Source: Deltaproteobacteria bacterium (lineage in GTDB: Bacteria > Myxococcota_A > UBA9042 > DTJE01). From it: 47,773 nucleotides of DNA. A program made the translations under genes and the position numbers. A model generated the notes under the pieces. It did not search any database, had not been told where the DNA came from, and saw only the letters and a program-made list of their open reading frames with translations. Of this stretch, positions 44,495-47,773 are shown in pieces. The stretch is taken from positions 1-47,773 of the forward strand of contig JAKPTZ010000061.1 of the NCBI GenBank assembly GCA_029555025.1. Reading direction: 5' to 3'. Each line of letters starts with the position of its first letter. The stretch's first letter is position 1.

Positions 44495-44804
44495 TTTTTC
44501 CTCCAGGGGAATTTTCAAAGCCACGAAATGGTGTTTATCAGAAAAATCGGACAAAGTTAATCTGATTTACAAAAGTTACGATTATTGCAGTGAAAGTTTT
44601 AACAGTTGTCGCAAAGAAAGGATTGTATTGAATGCAGTGCCGTGAATAACCGGCCTTCGCTGAAGCTTCGGCGTTTCAGGAAATTAGTGCGTCCGGGATT
44701 TGTACTGTTTCTGGTAGTCATAATGGAATGACTGGATCCAAATGCACCGCCGTACGGGCGAATGACAATTCGCCCGTCCTGTCGCGAAGGCGGGCCGCCT
44801 GCAA
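44495..44804. other. AT-rich leader of hcp and downstream end of the permease gene
   Basis: 310 bases without a gene. The part from about 44515 to 44640 is clearly richer in A and T than the rest of the window and is the probable control region of hcp, where FNR, HcpR or NsrR-type regulators bind in other bacteria. I could not find an exact known site. Near 44719-44736 a small inverted repeat occurs (AGTCAT/ATGACT). At 44754-44777 is a strong hairpin just after the permease stop. Confidence 0.5.
44754..44777 (-). terminator. Hairpin downstream of the APC permease gene
   Basis: ACGGGCGAAT (44754-44763) and ATTCGCCCGT (44768-44777) are perfect 10-base arms around GACA, 28 bases past the permease stop. 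No U-tract follows on the minus strand. It is either a factor-assisted terminator or a 3' end stabiliser. Confidence 0.55.
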
Positions 44805-46835
44805 TTATTTGTCCGGCTGCTTCCCGGTGTCAACGCCGCCAAGCTGGACAAGCCTGGGCAGGATGACAAGTGTCTGGCCGAATACCAGCAGCCGGTTCTG
44901 CAGGTCGAACGCGGTGTTGTTATGAAGCCACTGGTGGTACCACCTCGGGCGGTCAAACACCAGCTGGCCGGCGAAGAAGGTCACATCGTCGTAATCCGCC
45001 GCCACGCGCCGGCATATCCCCTCCAGTTCGTCGTTGACGCTGGTGGCGACCGCGGCCCGGTATGAAGCCGGCATTTTGTAACGCGACGCAAGCTCGACAT
45101 ACTGGCGGCACGCCGCCTTCGTCCGGTCGAGAACCTGTTCCGCCTCGACCCCGTATTGCAGCGACGAAGCGTCCACCACGCCAACCGAAACGAAAACGAA
45201 TCGTTTGAATACGTCCCGGAACTCCCGCACGACCTCCCGGGTGGTGTTTATGCCAAGGCCGCCGTACCCGCCGACAAGAATTGCGGCCGTTCGTCCGTTG
45301 TGGCCGGCGTCGTGCGGCGGTTCCTCCGGAATCTCTGGAAGGCGTGGAATCTGGCGATCCAGGCTGGCGATAAGTCGGCCGATACTGCGATAGTGACGCT
45401 TGACCAGGTAACACGCGACGGTGATTGCACCGGTCACCCCAAGGGTCAGCCAGCCGGCCTGATAGAATTTTTCCCAGGTGGTGATTATCAGGATTGACAG
45501 GCAAATAAGGAGCCCGGTCAGGAACAGGGCCGCATCGCCGAAGTTTCGTTTGTCACCCTTGCCCGGGAACAGAGCCCCCTTCAGCATTCCAGCCATCGAC
45601 AATGAAAATGTAAGAAAGACGTTGATGGCGTACATGACGACAAGCGTCGAAACGTTGCCGCCCGTATAGGCAAGAGCCGCAAGCGCGGCGACTCCCATCA
45701 CGAGGATGCCGTGGCCCGAAGTCAGTCGCGATGAAAGAGCGCCAAAGCGGCGTGGAACCCATCCATCCATGGCCATGTTGGCAAGGATCCTTGGGCCGCC
45801 GATAAAGCCGGCCTGTGCGCCAACGACAAGCATCGCGCCTTCGCTGACCAGTGTGGCGATAACCAGGGCTCTGCCGCATGTCCCCGTGCCGAAAACGGCT
45901 TCAGACAGGACGGCGTTGAGGGTCTTGCCCTCTTCGAAGCGCACGCCAAGAAGCAGGTACCCAATCAGCAGCCCGCCAGCCGTCAATGCAAGTGAAACCG
46001 CCATGTACAGCATCGTGCGGTGCGCCGTCCTGACGCGTGGTTCGCGAAGCAGCGGAAGTCCGTTGGACACTGCCTCGATTCCGGTATAGGAACCGCCGCC
46101 GAGTGACCAGGCCCGCGCGAAGATGGCGAGCATTCCCATGATCCCGAGCGTCGAGTATCCGTTCCGAAAGCCTTCGACAACACCTTCTTCAACCTTCGGG
46201 ATGTCGGCCAGATGAAGAAGTATCGAGCCACCAATCAGCGCCGCATGGGTAACAAGGAAGATCAGGAAGATCGGAATCAGGGGGGTGATGGCCTCCCGAA
46301 GCCCCCGAAGGTTAAGCGTGATCAGAACAAGAATGAGCAAGGCCTCGAACGGCAGTTTTCCGGCTGCCATTCCGGGCGGGAGGAAGGAAAACAACGCGTC
46401 GCCGGCTGCCGCGATCGACACGGTTACCGTCAGGACGTAATCGACTGTAAGCGCCGAGCCGGCAAGAACGGCAGCGTGCTTTCCAAGCAGGGCGTTTGCG
46501 ACCACGTATCCGCCGCCGCCGCCCGGAAACTTCGTTATGATGCGGCCATAGGCGAAGCTGATGACGGCAATCGTCAGGACTGTTGCAACGGCCAGCAGGG
46601 TAGCCAGGTACCAGTGTTCGCCAAGGGCAAGGAAGGACTCCATCGGGCCGTATGAGGATGACGACAGTCCGTCAGCGCCCAGCCCGACCCAGGCCAGGAA
46701 TGGGATCAGTGCCAGTTTCTGGAAAAGCCCCTTTTCCCGAAGGTTCTTCGGTTTGCCCATCAGGCGGCCGATCAACTGCTTGTGCAGCGAAGGCTTGAAA
46801 TGTATGCCCGACAGTTCCTGCTGGCCTTTCTTCAC
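44805..46835 (-). CDS. APC-superfamily permease with C-terminal cytoplasmic domain
   Basis: 676 residues. About 12 helices occupy residues 45-500, with the family motif GLGADGLSSSSYGP (51-64) in the first helix, FPGGGGGYVVA, and GGSYTGIEAVSNG in the substrate region. Residues about 530-676 form a soluble alpha/beta domain (AAILVGGYGGLGINT) like the universal-stress-like tails of KimA-type transporters. The substrate may be an amino acid, polyamine or potassium; I cannot choose. It is transcribed towards hcp but separated from it by 310 bases including a hairpin, so it is probably independent. Confidence 0.88.
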   Translation of the reverse strand: MKKGQQELSGIHFKPSLHKQLIGRLMGKPKNLREKGLFQKLALIPFLAWVGLGADGLSSSSYGPMESFLALGEHWYLATLLAVATVLTIAVISFAYGRIITKFPGGGGGYVVANALLGKHAAVLAGSALTVDYVLTVTVSIAAAGDALFSFLPPGMAAGKLPFEALLILVLITLNLRGLREAITPLIPIFLIFLVTHAALIGGSILLHLADIPKVEEGVVEGFRNGYSTLGIMGMLAIFARAWSLGGGSYTGIEAVSNGLPLLREPRVRTAHRTMLYMAVSLALTAGGLLIGYLLLGVRFEEGKTLNAVLSEAVFGTGTCGRALVIATLVSEGAMLVVGAQAGFIGGPRILANMAMDGWVPRRFGALSSRLTSGHGILVMGVAALAALAYTGGNVSTLVVMYAINVFLTFSLSMAGMLKGALFPGKGDKRNFGDAALFLTGLLICLSILIITTWEKFYQAGWLTLGVTGAITVACYLVKRHYRSIGRLIASLDRQIPRLPEIPEEPPHDAGHNGRTAAILVGGYGGLGINTTREVVREFRDVFKRFVFVSVGVVDASSLQYGVEAEQVLDRTKAACRQYVELASRYKMPASYRAAVATSVNDELEGICRRVAADYDDVTFFAGQLVFDRPRWYHQWLHNNTAFDLQNRLLVFGQTLVILPRLVQLGGVDTGKQPDK

Positions 46836-46852
46836 CAGTGTATCCCCTTGCC

Positions 46853-46880
46853 AATCGACCCGTTGCTAATCGAACCGTTG
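46853..46880. repeat. 13-bp direct repeat with 15-base period
   Basis: AATCGACCCGTTG (46853-46865) and AATCGAACCGTTG (46868-46880) differ at one base. They lie in the 125-base divergent region between the permease and the DUF898 pseudogene, and could be paired binding sites for a regulator of either gene. Confidence 0.35.
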
Positions 46881-46903
46881 ACGACCGGTTCCTGTTGCCG
46901 GTG

Positions 46904-46931
46904 TTGCCGAATGGAAATCATCTGATAACAT
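46904..46931 (+). promoter_or_regulatory. Candidate promoter for the DUF898 pseudogene
   Basis: TTGCCG (46904-46909) and TAACAT (46926-46931) with a 16-base spacer; each matches four of six consensus positions. GGAGG at 46954-46958 follows just before ATG 46961. Confidence 0.3.
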
Positions 46932-46960
46932 AAAGCGTCACGATTTTACATTTGGAGGCC

Positions 46961-47197
46961 ATGTTGGAAAAGCGTTTTGATTACTAGGGTACCGGTGCGG
47001 GGCTGTTCGGGAATCTGTTCGTCGGTGTGCTTCTTACGATAATAACTCTCGGAATCTATCTGCCCTGGTTTGTCGTGAAGCTGTACAAGTATGTCCTGGA
47101 AAACACGATCATGAAGGTCGGCGGCAGCGAGGTCAGGTTCGATTTCCGCGGTAGCGGGGCCGAGCTTTTCGGCACATGGATAATCGGAGTTATCCTT
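46961..47197 (+). pseudogene. DUF898 (YjgN-like) membrane protein, broken twice
   Basis: Reading from ATG 46961 (with GGAGG two bases upstream) gives MLEKRFDY, an in-frame TAG at codon 9 (46985-46987), then GTGAGLFGNLFVGVLLTIIT, LGIYLPWFVVKLYKYV and FDFRGSGAELFGTWIIGVIL. This is the DUF898/YjgN pattern, in which the stop takes the place of a basic residue in Y-[KR]-G-T-G. Homology stops at about 47197, exactly where the IS3-like left end begins; the frame then runs 12 codons into the element. GTG 47027 could restart translation but would miss the first helix. The gene is therefore dead unless the TAG is read through, and even then it is truncated. Confidence 0.8.
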
Positions 47198-47263
47198 AAA
47201 CCGCGCCCGGTTTTCTTGGACACGAACTTGGGATAAAGATCCCAGGGGAGGAGGACCAGAAAG

Positions 47264-47692
47264 ATGGGGAAGAACAAGGGGACCGAGCGAAGCGAGGGCC
47301 GGGGTAATGGTTCGGGGGTAACGGAAGAAGGGCGTAGCCCGACTGGAGTTACCCCCGGCGGCGGGGGCGGGATTTCAGGACCGCTGGAGAACGGTCAGCG
47401 ATGGACGATCGCCCGGAAGCGAGAAGTGGCGATACGGGTGATGCGCGGGGAATCGATCGAGATGCTGTCGCGGGAACTTGGCGTTGAAAGCTATCGCATC
47501 CAAGAGTGGTTCGAGCGTGCGATGGCGGGGCTTGACGCTGGACTGCGTGAACGAGGCGGGGACCCGCTGGAAGACCAGCTCAAGCGGGCACAAGCACTGG
47601 TAGGCGAGCTGACGATGATGAACGAGCTTTACCAGGAGCGGCTTCGGCGGATAGAACACCGCCCTTTCGACCCGAAGAGGTCGCGGAAATGA
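47264..47692 (+). CDS. IS3-type transposase OrfA (helix-turn-helix)
   Basis: 142 residues. The first ~45 are low complexity (Gly, Ser, Arg, Glu) and are encoded by a nested palindrome. The rest is the DNA-binding OrfA module: RKREVAIRVMRGESIEMLSRELGV forms the helix-turn-helix, and a coiled segment (DQLKRAQALVGELTMMNELYQERL) follows. GGGGAGGAGG lies upstream. The stop TGA overlaps the orfB ATG, so OrfB is probably made by coupled re-initiation, because no A-rich frameshift site is seen at the junction. Confidence 0.85.
   Translation: MGKNKGTERSEGRGNGSGVTEEGRSPTGVTPGGGGGISGPLENGQRWTIARKREVAIRVMRGESIEMLSRELGVESYRIQEWFERAMAGLDAGLRERGGDPLEDQLKRAQALVGELTMMNELYQERLRRIEHRPFDPKRSRK
47313..47357. repeat. 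Nested palindrome inside the transposase orfA
   Basis: CGGGGGTAAC (47313-47322) and GTTACCCCCG (47348-47357) are perfect 10-base arms. Between them sits a second stem, GGGC (47330-47333) and GCCC (47337-47340). It falls in the low-complexity N-terminal part of OrfA and resembles an inserted REP-like unit that stays in frame. Confidence 0.75.
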
Positions 47693-47773
47693 CGCACGCG
47701 ACCTCGGCGGGGACGAGTCTTGGATATGGCGTCCAGCGGGTCTGCAAGGCCTTTGATATAGCCCGGTCGTCTT
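47689..47773 (+). CDS. IS3-type transposase OrfB, N-terminal fragment
   Basis: The first 28 codons are visible before the window ends. YGVQRVCKAFDIARSS is the usual N-terminal helix-turn-helix of IS3 OrfB. The catalytic DDE integrase core is beyond the edge. ATG 47689 overlaps the orfA stop. Confidence 0.8.
   Translation, partial: MTHATSAGTSLGYGVQRVCKAFDIARSS

Larger units (their letters stand above)
47198..47773 (+). mobile_element. IS3-like insertion sequence, right part beyond window
   Basis: The element enters within the DUF898 gene. Its left end has CGCCCGGTTTTCTTGGACAC (47203-47222), which resembles the terminal inverted repeats of many IS3-family elements. Two overlapping transposase frames follow (orfA and the start of orfB). 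The right end, the second inverted repeat and any target duplication lie outside the window. Confidence 0.8.

Noticed and set aside
44495-44554. Upstream extension of hcp to 44554
   Set aside because: ATG 44494 has a strong GGAGG and starts directly before the conserved CYQC motif, as in the family.

Overview
GC-rich bacterial DNA that looks chromosomal. Its taxonomic clues are several very cysteine-rich lipoproteins with Asp/Thr-rich linkers, an RHS/YD-repeat lipoprotein, ATGA-type overlapping stop/start junctions, and almost exclusive use of TGA stops. This style recalls Myxococcota, Bradymonadota and other former Deltaproteobacteria, but no marker gene here settles the phylum. The complete RecBCD set suggests a lineage that uses RecBCD rather than AddAB.

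Layout. 1-3971 (-): the N-terminal ~1,320 codons of a giant Cys-rich lipoprotein that runs off the left edge, behind a near-consensus sigma70-type promoter. 3972-4499: structured intergenic region. 4500-8896 (+): pgsB-pgsC-pgsW with a YtcJ-type amidohydrolase, an apparent gamma-linked polyamino acid (poly-gamma-glutamate-like) locus without pgsA or capD. 9097-11112 (+): orphan PAS sensor histidine kinase, overlapping convergently with a (-) pair, an FAD-dependent oxidoreductase and a fused SpmA-SpmB protein.

13992-30536 (+): a long co-directional block. It holds a UshA-like 5'-nucleotidase lipoprotein, a GT39-like membrane glycosyltransferase, a ZIP metal transporter, an EF-hand/two-TM protein of unknown function, and recC-recB-recD with 4-base overlaps. 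30567-32044 (-): a lipoprotein with ten perfect NVPTDT peptide repeats and duplicated Cys modules, co-transcribed with a small membrane protein. 32196-33599 (+): a beta-propeller lipoprotein. 33604-39156 (-): a 1,850-residue lipoprotein with NHL and RHS/YD repeats. 39289-40452 (+): radical SAM protein. 40441-46835 (-): CstA-type transporter, SAM methyltransferase, hydroxylamine reductase (hcp) and an APC permease. 46961-47773 (+): a DUF898 gene broken by an in-frame TAG and by an IS3-like element that runs off the right edge.

Themes. The window mixes cell-surface decoration (five lipoproteins, one possible exopolymer, one lipid-linked-sugar glycosyltransferase) with DNA repair and transport. 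The most notable signals are an eight-cysteine module shared by two unlinked lipoproteins, the NVPTDT repeat whose DNA differs only at silent positions, the calcium-binding-like membrane protein next to recBCD, and the pgs locus with a dedicated amidohydrolase. I found no tRNA, rRNA or CRISPR array.
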